Positions 45,015-53,789 are shown, counted from the first letter of the stretch. The stretch: 64,000 bases of DNA from Candidatus Pseudobacter hemicellulosilyticus (GCA_029202545.1 CP119311.1:4402001-4466000), one strand, 5' to 3'. The notes: generated by a model from the letters alone, not told the origin. Numbers and translations: made by a program.

Positions 45015-45644
45015 GTATTATAACAGAATCAATTTTGCAGTACAGGGGTGAAGATGTGTACAACTATTTTATTTATTCCTGGCGCCGGACATGGGCGCAA
45101 ACCTGTGAGGAGCCGTAAGTGCAAATAGGCACAGGGGATAACCTATATGAATATGGAAGAATATGTTTGTGAAGGGATGCCGCCTGCAAAGGGCGGCTGC
45201 TGAAATGGGGGTTGTTGCCGGAGGTCGGTTGAATAAGATCGTGAACAGCTATGCGCAGGAGGGTATTTGGGTAATATGCTGCAGGAGGCGAGGGGTGAGG
45301 TAAGAGGAGCGGTCTTACACTATTTTTAGGCGTTATAAATGTGACGGGCATGTGCTGACAGGGTTATGTTAACGGCTAAACATGGATCATGTTGCTGGCT
45401 GGAAAGTTATGGAGAGCGGGAGAAAATATTAAAAAAAAGTTTAAAGTCCCGTGTTGATTGGAAGGTTCAACGCAGAAAGACTGGAGATGGGCAGCCGGCA
45501 GGAGGGGCATTCGAGGCGTTAAACTATCCGGAGTCATTCCCTTCCGGGAATTGGGAGGGAGGATGCTATAGCCGCACGAAGGCAGGAGCTTTCGTTGTAA
45601 AAGGATTTGCCGGATATAGGGCAAAGCGCCTGGCGACAGTACGC
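45015..45644. other. 630-base region without a credible gene
   Basis: Short ORFs are present on both strands, but their composition is poor and no family sequence, hairpin terminator or promoter consensus is evident. It may hold sigma-gene control sequences or decayed DNA. Confidence 0.4.
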
Positions 45645-46271
45645 CTAAATCATTGGGGGTGTTTTTAAAAAGGTCTGCCGCAACTGATCCGGGAAAGACA
45701 GCTTGAACCCTTCCGGCCTTGCGTTTGAAAAACCGAGCGAGGTATAGGCTACATACCTGATCTTCCAGTTGGCATCGTACAGTTTGTCCTGGATAGTGCT
45801 GATGATACGGGACCTGTTCCTGATGGAGGGGTTCAGTAAAAAATCGGGCAGTACCCAGATGGCTGCCAGCTTTGAGTCCAGGTGATCCGATTCCAGTTCT
45901 TTAAAGAGTCTATCAACTATTTCCTGCACAAACGGGCTTTCGTTATCCTCAATATAGGCAAGCTCCGACAGGTAAGTCAGGTAATCATGTGGCTGATCAG
46001 CCTTTTTAGCCTGCTCAAATAGCTCGTTGACGGTATTGACATAGAAATGGCCCCAACGATCGGCGTCTTTGCTGAGCGCAATGAGGACAACGGTCAGGAG
46101 GGGACCATGTTCTGCCTGGAACCGGGCTTCTTTGACATCCCGGGCAAAATAATCGGGATGGGCATTGGCATAGGCAAGCAGATCCTGTTCAAGTGCTGCC
46201 TGTTCTTCTTCACTGGCTTCGTCAAAGTATCTTTTGATCCTGGGGCCAAACTGGTCTGTAAACTGGTTCAT
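45645..46271 (-). CDS. Soluble HEAT-like helical protein, function unknown
   Basis: 208 residues, acidic, all helical, no signal peptide. The central repeats SDHLDSKLAAIWVLPDFL and YDANWKIRYVAYTSLGFS resemble HEAT-type helix pairs. I do not recognise the family. Similar short helical proteins in this phylum act as immunity or scaffold proteins, but this is only a guess. It is alone on the minus strand, just ahead of the tRNA gene. Confidence 0.65.
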   Translation of the reverse strand: MNQFTDQFGPRIKRYFDEASEEEQAALEQDLLAYANAHPDYFARDVKEARFQAEHGPLLTVVLIALSKDADRWGHFYVNTVNELFEQAKKADQPHDYLTYLSELAYIEDNESPFVQEIVDRLFKELESDHLDSKLAAIWVLPDFLLNPSIRNRSRIISTIQDKLYDANWKIRYVAYTSLGFSNARPEGFKLSFPDQLRQTFLKTPPMI

Positions 46272-46393
46272 GTGTGTAAGGGTAGGGGGCTTTTCTATTG
46301 AGCCTGGTGGCCAAGATAATTCTTTTACGGTAGCTGTACTATGTGGTTGATCAGTTGGCTGTCAAAAGATTATTAAAAAATTTTGAAGAAAAA

Positions 46394-46424
46394 TTTGGTG
46401 AGAATAATCCAAATCCTATCTTTG
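46394..46424 (+). promoter_or_regulatory. Promoter of tRNA-Val
   Basis: TTTG at 46394-46397, 19-base spacer, TATCTTTG at 46417-46424. Both boxes are exact consensus; the tRNA starts 32 bases further on. Confidence 0.75.
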
Positions 46425-46456
46425 CACTCCCAACGACGAAACGGGTACACAAAAAA

Positions 46457-46531
46457 GGGAGTTTAGCTCAGCTGGTTCAGAGCATCTGCCTTACAAGCAG
46501 AGGGTCGGCGGTTCGAACCCGTCAACTCCCA
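46457..46531 (+). tRNA. tRNA-Val, anticodon TAC
   Basis: A full cloverleaf can be drawn by eye. The acceptor stem is GGGAGTT with AACTCCC and discriminator A. The D-arm is GCTCAGCTGGTTCAGAGC, the anticodon arm CTGCCTTACAAGCAG with loop anticodon TAC, and the T-arm GGCGGTTCGAACCCGTC. CCA is not fully encoded. Its 3' end is repeated at 49193 with the terminator, so it is an attachment site for an island. Confidence 0.97.
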
Positions 46532-46567
46532 CAGAAGAAGAAGGCTTCACTTAGTGAAGCCTTTTTT
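46510..46567 (+). repeat. attL-like repeat: tRNA-Val 3' end plus terminator
   Basis: This 58-base segment starts in the tRNA T-arm and runs through the hairpin AAGGCTTCAC / GTGAAGCCTT followed by T6 (46541-46567). The same segment, in degenerate form, recurs at 49193-49252. Confidence 0.7.
46541..46567 (+). terminator. Terminator of tRNA-Val
   Basis: 10-bp perfect stem (46541-46550 with 46554-46563), 3-base loop and T-run. Confidence 0.85.
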
Positions 46568-46616
46568 CATTTATAATACTCTGCACATTATGTACCTTGG
46601 TTATTGAAAGGATAAG

Positions 46617-46637
46617 GGATCAAGTAAAATTTCTGGG
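46617..46637 (+). repeat. Left terminal inverted repeat of the IS
   Basis: Starts GGATCAAGT and matches the reverse complement of 48025-48047 with a few mismatches and one gap. Confidence 0.7.
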
Positions 46638-46648
46638 GGCTTCTTTTC

Positions 46649-47638
46649 CTACGCATAGAGTTTAGACAGTCTGAACAAGAAGAATTTGATGTCCCTAACC
46701 CCTCTGGCTGATGCCCTGAAGGCCTTTATTTTCGCATTAAAGGATTCTGCCGAAGCATTGGTACTTCTGTTATTGAAGAAGTTCAGTATTGCCAGGTAGT
46801 GAGTCTCAATAGATCTTGATACCGTTCTGAACGATTCTATTCCTGCCGTTTCCACTTCATTATGCCAGAGCGCCAGTCTCTTAAAGGCCTCTTCCTTGCA
46901 TTTGCATTGACGGAAGATATCAGCCAGCTTTATGGATAGATCATAAGCCTGCTTCACTCGTGGATACAACTCGAACAGCAGTGCTGCCCTTTGTTTTTGT
47001 GAAGGAGTCCACCTGATCTTTTGCTTGAACAGCAGGTAGCGGCTGCGGGCAAGTAATTGTTTGGGGGAATCGCCATTGGATAATAACTGTTGCACGTAAG
47101 TCTGTTTGGCTTTTCTTGACAGAGCAATCTGCTCATTCTCTTCGTCGATAGCCTGCCAGCGATACTTTATTCGTATCTCTTGCACTGCTTCTCCGGCCAG
47201 TTGTTGTATGTGGAAGCGATCAATAACACGGTGTGCAAAAGGGAAGCACCGTTTGACGATCAGGTTCATATTAGCGGCCATATCCAGGGTTACTTCCTGA
47301 ACCCGCTTCCTGAGCTTCAAACTCAGGCGGGATAAGACTTCTTCCACCCGGTCAGCCAGCGTTCCTCTGACCATTGCTACCAGCGCGCCCTTGCGGCCTT
47401 TAGCTGCTTTGTTGGTGACAATAGTGTATAGTTCGTCATTGGATAGGGCTGTTTCATCGATACTCAGATGAGTACCCATGTTCTCTTCAAAAAGCATCCA
47501 CTCTGAAGCATGCTCCTTTTGATCCCAGTCTTTGTAGCCGCTGATGTGATGCTTATACTGCTGCTGCAGAAGTTTACCATTCATTTGATACATCCGCCCC
47601 AGTTGATGGCAACTGATCGGATGATTATCCAAGTGCAT
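46649..47638 (-). CDS. ISL3/ISAon1-type DDE transposase, catalytic part
   Basis: 329 residues. DDE catalytic residues are visible: LSIDETAL (first Asp), VTLDMAANM (second Asp) and NASAESFNAKIKAF (Glu). DRFHIQQLAGEAVQEIR is typical of the DDE_Tnp_ISL3 fold. It lacks the DNA-binding N-terminus, which is encoded by the upstream ORF. The start ATG lies 14 bases before that ORF's stop, in another frame. The protein is full length in its catalytic core, so the element may still be active. Confidence 0.9.
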   Translation of the reverse strand: MHLDNHPISCHQLGRMYQMNGKLLQQQYKHHISGYKDWDQKEHASEWMLFEENMGTHLSIDETALSNDELYTIVTNKAAKGRKGALVAMVRGTLADRVEEVLSRLSLKLRKRVQEVTLDMAANMNLIVKRCFPFAHRVIDRFHIQQLAGEAVQEIRIKYRWQAIDEENEQIALSRKAKQTYVQQLLSNGDSPKQLLARSRYLLFKQKIRWTPSQKQRAALLFELYPRVKQAYDLSIKLADIFRQCKCKEEAFKRLALWHNEVETAGIESFRTVSRSIETHYLAILNFFNNRSTNASAESFNAKIKAFRASARGVRDIKFFLFRLSKLYA

Positions 47639-47993
47639 CTTTTAAAAAAAGCCCGAACTCTTTGGTGATTCGTGCGCCCTGCATGACCAGGTCCCAGTTG
47701 CGGGAGATGATCTCGCCAGTGCCCGGATGTTCCCAGCGGCGGCGCCGGATGCTTAATTGTACTTTCTGATCGCGAATAGGGAAGTCTTGAACTCGAACTT
47801 CGGGTAAAAAGCCTTTGGAATGAAGGGATTGGTCCTGGTATTCGGCGGGGGGAAGGTTCTTCTCTTCTAAAAATAATACCAGACCTTCTTTATCTTTTAC
47901 GATGTGAGTTAATTCAAAATAGTCTAATGTTCCTGCGGGTAATAAATAACCCATTAACTCTTTTACTATATCCTGTCCTTGGCTTTTATTCAT
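47625..47993 (-). CDS. ISAon1-type transposase N-terminal region protein
   Basis: 122 residues from the ATG at 47993. It is the separate N-terminal portion of the two-ORF transposase known in Bacteroidetes; GEIISRNWDLVMQGARITKEF is typical. Its end contains codons CTT TTT TTA AAA, giving T7A4 in the DNA and overlapping the start of the catalytic ORF by 14 bases. The catalytic frame is +1 relative to this ORF, so fusion would need slippage on T7; reinitiation is the simpler option. Confidence 0.85.
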   Translation of the reverse strand: MNKSQGQDIVKELMGYLLPAGTLDYFELTHIVKDKEGLVLFLEEKNLPPAEYQDQSLHSKGFLPEVRVQDFPIRDQKVQLSIRRRRWEHPGTGEIISRNWDLVMQGARITKEFGLFLKDALG

Positions 47994-48024
47994 CTGGCTG
48001 CAAAAAAAGCTCTTTATCACTAAT

Positions 48025-48047
48025 CCCACAACTTTTCAACTTGATCC
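48025..48047 (-). repeat. Right terminal inverted repeat of the IS
   Basis: Ends with ACTTGATCC on the plus strand, the complement of the left end GGATCAAGT. The AGGATAAG duplication follows directly. Confidence 0.7.
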
Positions 48048-48098
48048 AGGATAAGTCAACGAAGTAAAAGACTTAGTCCTGTAATCCAAAAAATAGCC

Positions 48099-49151
48099 AT
48101 GGAAAAGTTTGAAATCCTGTTTTATACATCCTCAGAAGGGAATAGCCATATTGAAGTATTCTTTGAAGCTGAGACTTTTTGGCTTTCTCAGAAAAAAATG
48201 GCAGAACTTTTTGATGTGGATGTGCGGACAATCAACGAACACCTTAAGAATATTTTTTCTTCCGAAGAACTTACAGAGAAGGCAACTATCCGGAATTTCC
48301 GGATAGTTCAAAAAGAGGGTAGCAGAGAAGTTACCAGGAATATTGATTTTTATAATCTGGATGCTATTATTTCTGTAGGATACAGGGTAAACAGTGTATC
48401 TGCAACCCGATTTCGTATATGGGCTACCAAGACGTTGCGGGAGTTTGTCATTAAAGGTTTTGTACTGGATGATGAGCGGCTTAAACAAGGCAAACAGTTC
48501 GGCAAGGATTACTTTGACGAACTACTGGAACGCATTCGCGAGATCAGAGTGAGTGAACGTCGTTTTTATCAGAAAATAACGGATATATACGCGCAATGCA
48601 GTATTGATTATGATGCGGCTGCTTCTATTACCCATACATTTTACAAAACTGTTCAAAATAAACTGCATTGGGCAATAACAGGTAAAACTGCTGCTGAAAT
48701 AATTGCAAACAGAGCTAAAGCCATCAGCCCTAACATGGGATTAACTACCTGGAAAAATGCACCAGAGGGAAAGATTCTAAAGTCTGATGAAAGTATTGCA
48801 AAGAATTATCTTTCGTATGAAGAAGTAAATGAACTGAATAGGGTTGTAACAATGTATCTCGATTATGCAGAAAATCAAGCCAAAAGGCAGATACCCATGT
48901 CTATGAAAGACTGGACAGATCGGCTGGACGCTTTCCTTCAGTTTAATGACTATGTAGTATTAAAAGATGCAGGCAAGATCAGCCACGAAATAGCACGTAC
49001 CCTTGCGGAAACCGAATATGAGCTATTTAGAGTTAATCAGGACTCTTCATACCGTAGCGATTTTGACAAGTATTTGCTGAAGGAAAATGATGAATTGGAT
49101 AATATAATAAAAGGGCTTCAGGGACCGGAAAGTACGAAGCAGGGGACGTAA
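48099..49151 (+). CDS. RhuM-family protein
   Basis: 350 residues of the RhuM (virulence RhuM) family, found as a single accessory gene in islands of many bacteria. The N-terminal segment FWLSQKKMAELFDVDVRTINEHLKNIF is a winged or HTH-type DNA-binding region (about residues 28-54) followed by YNLDAIISVGYRVNS. The C-terminal part ISHEIARTLAETEYELFR and KRQIPMSMKDWTDRLDAFLQFN is family-typical. The biochemical role is not established. It is the only cargo gene between the tRNA-Val repeats. DNA here is AT-richer than the core. Confidence 0.9.
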   Translation: MEKFEILFYTSSEGNSHIEVFFEAETFWLSQKKMAELFDVDVRTINEHLKNIFSSEELTEKATIRNFRIVQKEGSREVTRNIDFYNLDAIISVGYRVNSVSATRFRIWATKTLREFVIKGFVLDDERLKQGKQFGKDYFDELLERIREIRVSERRFYQKITDIYAQCSIDYDAAASITHTFYKTVQNKLHWAITGKTAAEIIANRAKAISPNMGLTTWKNAPEGKILKSDESIAKNYLSYEEVNELNRVVTMYLDYAENQAKRQIPMSMKDWTDRLDAFLQFNDYVVLKDAGKISHEIARTLAETEYELFRVNQDSSYRSDFDKYLLKENDELDNIIKGLQGPESTKQGT

Positions 49152-49192
49152 CACATGCTGTCAATTTTATTGATCTATAAAAGTTCTTATAT

Positions 49193-49252
49193 GGTTCGAA
49201 CCAGTCAACTCCAGCAGAAGAAAAAGACTTCACCAACAGTGAGGTCTTTTTT
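49193..49252 (+). repeat. attR-like degenerate copy of the tRNA-Val 3' end and terminator
   Basis: GGTTCGAACC then GTCAACTCC, CAGAAGAA and a hairpin AAGACTTCAC / GTGAGGTCTT with T6 follow the order of 46510-46567. The upstream half of a tRNA is missing. This is the pattern left at one end of an island integrated into a tRNA 3' end. Confidence 0.75.
49224..49252. terminator. Terminator in the attR-like repeat
   Basis: AAGACTTCAC with GTGAGGTCTT (one G-T pair) around a 5-base loop, then T6. It separates rhuM and the convergent SUKH gene. Confidence 0.7.
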
Positions 49253-49314
49253 ATTCTTTTCTCTTCCCTCCTCATCAGAGCCTACGTATGTTACACATTG
49301 CAATCCGGGTTTTC

Positions 49315-50028
49315 TTACCAGAATTGCCACCAGGGCTTTTTGATATGGGTAAGATCCATATCCAGGCTGCCTTTTGTTTGTAAAGGAGGTTGGGTTGTAA
49401 TGATTTCGTTAATGGAATTGTCCAGCCACAACTCATACCAGTCGAGGAAAGTGATCCTATCTTTATTCCCAAGTTCGTCTGAAGGATAAATCCCGTTTTC
49501 ACTACCCCTGTCGTCTGTCCAGATATGGCCGTACTCTTGTCCGTTTACCACTAAGTTCAGACTGACTGCACAGCCAAAATTACAGATAGCAAGCACTCCG
49601 TTCATTTGCTCCTTCTCATAATAGATTTCTTCGAATTTCTTTCTTTCTTCCTCGTATTCATCTTTGTTCTCATCATAGTCTGCCGACGGCTGAAATTCCA
49701 GGTTCCAGGGTTCTGTATGTAAAAATGGTTTACCCGGATTTAACAGAGCATCTGGTCGTTTATGATATAAGTCGTCATACAAGGTGTCCTGGATGGGTTC
49801 AAGCCCATAAAAGGGGCCAGCCCCACCATTACCTACCTGCATAAGAAAAGCAACATAGTCGGCAGGCAGCGTCATTTTATGGATATTTTCAAATTGCTGA
49901 ATTATGGAATATGATATTGTTGAGTTGAGTTTATACCGGTGATGCTGAGCGCCAAACAAACTGAAACTTGTATCTAACCGTTTTAGTTTTCTGAGTTTAT
50001 CTTTTATTTGCTGGATTTGATCGCTCAT
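49315..50028 (-). CDS. SMI1/KNR4 (SUKH) domain protein
   Basis: 237 residues. The core motif LPADYVAFLMQVGNGGAGPFYGLEPI (about residues 54-79) is the SUKH signature. FGCAVSLNLVVNGQEYGHIW and the FLDWYELWLDNSI segment continue the fold. Members are immunity proteins against toxins of contact systems, or stand-alone proteins of unknown role. No toxin gene is seen beside it. It is AT-rich like the neighbouring island, so it may be accessory DNA too. Confidence 0.88.
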   Translation of the reverse strand: MSDQIQQIKDKLRKLKRLDTSFSLFGAQHHRYKLNSTISYSIIQQFENIHKMTLPADYVAFLMQVGNGGAGPFYGLEPIQDTLYDDLYHKRPDALLNPGKPFLHTEPWNLEFQPSADYDENKDEYEEERKKFEEIYYEKEQMNGVLAICNFGCAVSLNLVVNGQEYGHIWTDDRGSENGIYPSDELGNKDRITFLDWYELWLDNSINEIITTQPPLQTKGSLDMDLTHIKKPWWQFW

Positions 50029-50202
50029 ATTCGGAAAATAGCGTCTAAAAATGACAGGTGATCCCTAAATATAACACAATCAAAGATGGGCTCACCGTAA
50101 AAAAATGGATCCGGGAAGCCGAATCCATTTGCATAAGCAACAGTCTTTTATCAGTATTGCTTTTGCTGCACTGATAATACAGGCAGCAATCAGCTCGCCG
50201 CC

Positions 50203-50661
50203 TTATTTCACTTCCACTAATTCCACATCAAACACCAGCACGGAATTGCCCGGAATGCTCCTGTAATCATTACAGCCATAACCCAGGTAGGGCGGGATGA
50301 TCAGTTTTATCTTACCGCCCTGCTTGATCAGCGGGATACCGATCTGCCAGCCTTCAATGACGCCGCTGAGCGGAAAACTGGCTGTTCCTCCGTCAAAGGA
50401 GGTATTGTTGGTGAATTTCCCGGTATAGGTCGCTTTGACGGAAGAGCTAATGCTGGGAGCAGCGCCGGTACCCGGTTCAATGATCTGGTAATAGAGTCCA
50501 CTGGAATGCTTAATAGCCGTAATACTATTGTCGCTGATATATTTTGTCATTTTGGCATCATCTTCTGCTGCCGTAGTACAGCCATTATCTTTATCCTTAT
50601 TACTGCAGCCTGTCAGCGCCAGGGCCATTACCATACTGAAAGCAAGAGTCAATAAACGCAT
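50203..50661 (-). CDS. FKBP-type peptidyl-prolyl isomerase lipoprotein
   Basis: 152 residues. Signal peptide with lipobox ALTGC (Cys near 19), so membrane-anchored. The FKBP domain has VKATYTGKFTNNTSFDGG, VIEGWQIGIPLIKQGGKIKLIIPPYLGYG and VLVFDVELVEV, all typical. It assists prolyl folding of envelope proteins. One domain, no dimerisation extension. Its promoter is exact consensus. Confidence 0.94.
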   Translation of the reverse strand: MRLLTLAFSMVMALALTGCSNKDKDNGCTTAAEDDAKMTKYISDNSITAIKHSSGLYYQIIEPGTGAAPSISSSVKATYTGKFTNNTSFDGGTASFPLSGVIEGWQIGIPLIKQGGKIKLIIPPYLGYGCNDYRSIPGNSVLVFDVELVEVK

Positions 50662-51032
50662 GTCTGTTGTAAGTTTAGGGGCAAATATAGTGCGGAGTCA
50701 GGACTATTTTACATTGTCGGGAGCAGGATTCTTATTGGTGACATTTTTAAACAACCTCTCCAGCCGGGCTGAATGCTGCAGTGCTATAAAGTATGCCAGA
50801 CAACGGCCAACAGTAAATTATACATCTGGCTATGGCAATCTGCAACCATAGTGCCCTAATTTGGAACCATAGTATCCTCCCTGTACACCCGTTAAAGGGT
50901 AACTTTGGCTACCTGCCGGCTATTTATTCCCGCTGTTCGCTTGCTAAAGACAGCGCATGGAAGATCAGCTCGGCTGGTCAAACATATCAGGCACTAATTT
51001 CATATAGCTATTATTTTAAATCCGACTTCAGC
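50662..51032. other. Divergent intergenic region
   Basis: About 370 bases between the FKBP gene and the large secreted gene. It holds the FKBP promoter and a TAACTTTG at 50900-50907, an exact -7 match that could serve the plus-strand gene with a leader of about 120 nt. An open frame reaching back to 50832 has no signal-peptide character. Confidence 0.45.
50682..50689 (-). promoter_or_regulatory. -7 promoter element of the FKBP gene
   Basis: The minus strand reads TATATTTG, an exact TAnnTTTG match, 20 bases before the ATG. Confidence 0.6.
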
Positions 51033-53567
51033 ATGAAAAGGGGTACTCTATCGATTGCGCTCATCAGTATTTTCCTCTCCTCCGTACATTCCCAGACAAA
51101 AAAGACAGCACCACCTATCCAGGTCAGCGGTATCTATCCGCACCTGGTGATGTACAATACCGATCCGGCCGGCCCGGTCACCGACCATCCAAAGCCTAAT
51201 TCGGCCCTGGCTACCCATGAGATCCGGGGCGCCGATGGCAAAACGAGCCTAACCGGGAAAGTGATCCTCCGGGCGGGCGAGTCCGGTATCGGGGCGGTAG
51301 TGCCCTGGGCTGGTAAACTATGGGCCGTCACCTATCCTGCACACCAGCCCTTTGGCGGGGCCGATAAACTCTATGAGCTGGATAGCCAGTTGCATATTAC
51401 CGTCCGTCCCGAAAGTATCGGCGGCACCCATGCCAACCGGATGATCCATGCCGAATCCCGGCAGCTGATCATCGGACCTTATTTTATCAATGAACAGGGC
51501 GCCATCCGCAGCATACCTTATACTAAGATGCCGGGCCGACTCACCGGCGTAGCCCGTCACCTCACCGATCCCGCCAATAAAGTATATTTCTTTACCATGG
51601 AAGAGGGGTTGTATGAAGTGGAAGTGCATACCCTGGCTGTGACCACCATTCATATGGATGGGAATGTGTCCGAAGCCAATATCCCGGCAGGTACTAAAGG
51701 CCGGGCCGACCTCAATGGTTACCATGGCAAGGGCGCTTATTCCGGCCAGGGCCGGGTGCTGGTATCCAATAATGGTATAGAAGACTGGCAGACTGCCCCC
51801 AACTCGGGCGTGCTGGCCGAATGGGAGCCCGCGAAGGGCTGGCATACGGTCGAGAAAAAGCAATTCACCGAGATCACCGGTCCCGGCGATATCTATGGCA
51901 ACAGCAACTCCACCGATCCCATCTGGGCTTCCGGCTGGGACGAACGCTCTGTTGTACTCAAACTGCTCGACAATGGCCAGTGGATCAACTACCGCCTGCC
52001 CAAGGCCAGCTTCACCTACGACGGTAAACATGGCTGGAACACCGAATGGCCCCGGATCCGTAAGATCAATGACGGCCGCTGGCTGATGACCATGCACGGT
52101 ATGTTCTGGGATTTTCCCGGCACTTTCTCCAAAGTCAATAGCGCGGGCATCAAGCCGCTGTCCAGCTATCTCAAGATCATTCCCGATTTTGCTTACTGGA
52201 ACGGCCAGCTCGTTTTTGGCTGTGATGATGCCTCGGCTTTCGGGAATCCCCTGGTGGGCAGGCCGCAGTCGAATTTGTGGTTCGTAAAACCTACTATGCT
52301 CCGCCAGTTCGGTCCGCGCAGCGGTTTCGGAGCGGTATGGCTGAATGATGCTGTGAAAAAAGACGCCGTATCTGAGCCCTTTCTCGTGAATGGGTTCGAT
52401 AAAAAGCTCCTGCACCTCGCTGCTGTACCCGGTCTTTCTGTTACTATTGAAACAGACCAGGCCGGCAACGGCAACTGGACAACGTACAAAACACTGAACA
52501 CCGGGGCCACCGGCTATGTATATGAATTGTTCCCGGCCAGCTTCAACCCGGTCTGGGTGCGATTAAAAGCCGGCGCCGATGCCGATAAGGTGATCGCTTA
52601 TTTCCAGCTTTCCCAGAAAGATGCCCGCCAGCTGGCGGAAAGACCAACAGCCTTTACTTCGATCCCTGCCATCACTGACCGCAGTAACCGCAGCCTGGGC
52701 CTGATCCGCGCAGCCGCTACAGATGATATCATCCTGCAGTTTGCCAGCTACCAGGAAGATGCACAGGGCCAGGTAAAGCCAACCGGTTATTATGAGATCG
52801 GGGGCGATATGCAACTCAGGCCGGTACAGAACGATACCATGGTTAGCTGGCTGAATGATAATATCGGTATTAAACAAGCGGACTTCAGCGTAGATGCCGC
52901 CTCGGTGATCTTTACGGATGAGAAAGGTGTACGGTACAGGCTGCCAAAGGGAAATGCGGCATATGATAGCCGGATCAATAAAAATATTTTACGCGGTATC
53001 CGGGAAGTGGCTACCGAGCGCAGCCTGCTCAACTGTCACGGCAGTTTTTATGAACTGCCCCGTGAGTATTCTGGTGGTATTGCCTGTATAAAGCCTATTG
53101 CTACGCATAACCGTTTCATCAGCGATTTTACCTCCTGGCGTGGTCTGATGGTGATAGCCGGTAACCTGGCCGGCGCTGCTAATAATGGCCATTACTTTAA
53201 AAGTACCGATGGAAAGACAGGCCTCTGGTTCGGTACCATTGATGATCTCTGGCAGTTGGGCAAGCCATCCGGTAATGGCGGCCCCTGGCTCAATACAGCC
53301 GTAACAGCCCAGACAGATTCTGATCCTTACCTGATGACGGGGTACGACAAGAAGTCCATGACTATTTCCCATAAAGCGGCCAGTCCTGTCACTTTCACAG
53401 TGGAAGTGGACCTGACAGCCAGCGGCGACTGGCAGCCTTTCAAACAGTTCACTGTGCAACCTGGCAAGCCGATCAACTACCAGTTCCCCGATGGTTATAT
53501 GGCGCACTGGCTGAGGGTGAAAACGGATAAGGATTGTACCGCTTCTGTTCAACTGAGCTACCGGTAG
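51033..53567 (+). CDS. Large secreted protein with internal duplication, function unknown
   Basis: 844 residues from the ATG at 51033, which opens a clean signal peptide (MKRGTLSIALISIFLSSVHS); the longer frame does not. No known family is recognised. The first third has propeller-like strands (RVLVSNNGIEDWQTAPNSG). Residues of about 320-526 and 637-844 are two copies of one unit: both start LPKxxxxYD, both have a LWF..(K/D)L..G.G.(A/P)WLN.AV turn, then (L/Y)L(V/M).G(F/Y)DKK and an Ig-like strand end. It probably binds or coats something outside the cell. It is a single gene on the plus strand. Confidence 0.8.
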   Translation: MKRGTLSIALISIFLSSVHSQTKKTAPPIQVSGIYPHLVMYNTDPAGPVTDHPKPNSALATHEIRGADGKTSLTGKVILRAGESGIGAVVPWAGKLWAVTYPAHQPFGGADKLYELDSQLHITVRPESIGGTHANRMIHAESRQLIIGPYFINEQGAIRSIPYTKMPGRLTGVARHLTDPANKVYFFTMEEGLYEVEVHTLAVTTIHMDGNVSEANIPAGTKGRADLNGYHGKGAYSGQGRVLVSNNGIEDWQTAPNSGVLAEWEPAKGWHTVEKKQFTEITGPGDIYGNSNSTDPIWASGWDERSVVLKLLDNGQWINYRLPKASFTYDGKHGWNTEWPRIRKINDGRWLMTMHGMFWDFPGTFSKVNSAGIKPLSSYLKIIPDFAYWNGQLVFGCDDASAFGNPLVGRPQSNLWFVKPTMLRQFGPRSGFGAVWLNDAVKKDAVSEPFLVNGFDKKLLHLAAVPGLSVTIETDQAGNGNWTTYKTLNTGATGYVYELFPASFNPVWVRLKAGADADKVIAYFQLSQKDARQLAERPTAFTSIPAITDRSNRSLGLIRAAATDDIILQFASYQEDAQGQVKPTGYYEIGGDMQLRPVQNDTMVSWLNDNIGIKQADFSVDAASVIFTDEKGVRYRLPKGNAAYDSRINKNILRGIREVATERSLLNCHGSFYELPREYSGGIACIKPIATHNRFISDFTSWRGLMVIAGNLAGAANNGHYFKSTDGKTGLWFGTIDDLWQLGKPSGNGGPWLNTAVTAQTDSDPYLMTGYDKKSMTISHKAASPVTFTVEVDLTASGDWQPFKQFTVQPGKPINYQFPDGYMAHWLRVKTDKDCTASVQLSYR

Positions 53568-53752
53568 TAAAATGGTTAGGTTATACTGCGGTATGACAGC
53601 AAGAGTAGCCCAATGCGTATACATAAACCAATTAGTCTGAATTGCCTTACATTATAGTCAGCAACAAATACTCAGCCAGTTATACAGTCTGATGGCATTC
53701 AGGATGATTTTTGCAACTTCTCTTTAAAATGTATTTTCTTTGTATACTACAA

Positions 53753-53783
53753 GAGGCCGGATACCCGGCCTCCTGGTTTTTGA
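53753..53783 (+). terminator. Intrinsic terminator
   Basis: Stem GAGGCCGG / CCGGCCTC (53753-53760 with 53765-53772), 4-base loop, then CTGGTTTTT. It lies 185 bases after the large secreted gene and probably ends its transcript. Confidence 0.7.
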
Positions 53784-53789
53784 CCCCGT

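Larger units (their letters stand above)
46609..48055. mobile_element. Complete ISL3-like insertion sequence with 8-bp target duplication
   Basis: The element spans 46617-48047 (1431 bp). Left end GGATCAAGTAAAATTTCTGGG and the reverse complement of the right end, GGATCAAGTTGAAAAG-TGTGGG-like, form imperfect inverted repeats. Direct repeats AGGATAAG at 46609-46616 and 48048-48055 flank it exactly. An 8-bp target duplication, GG-starting ends and size all fit the ISL3 family. It carries two overlapping transposase genes on the minus strand. The perfect duplication suggests a rather recent insertion. Confidence 0.85.

Noticed and set aside
45060..45200. Possible riboswitch-like GC-rich stretch upstream of the sigma gene
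   Set aside because: Some short pairings exist but no known conserved core was recognised and the orientation relative to a gene start is not convincing.
45073..45668. Two ORFs in the region after the sigma factor gene
   Set aside because: Odd composition (Pro/Ser/Trp-rich), no promoter, no family signal.
47630..47650. Programmed -1 frameshift between transposase ORFs
   Set aside because: T TTT TTA and T TTA AAA heptamers are in the right frame for -1 slippage, but the catalytic ORF is in the +1 frame, so a -1 shift would not join them.
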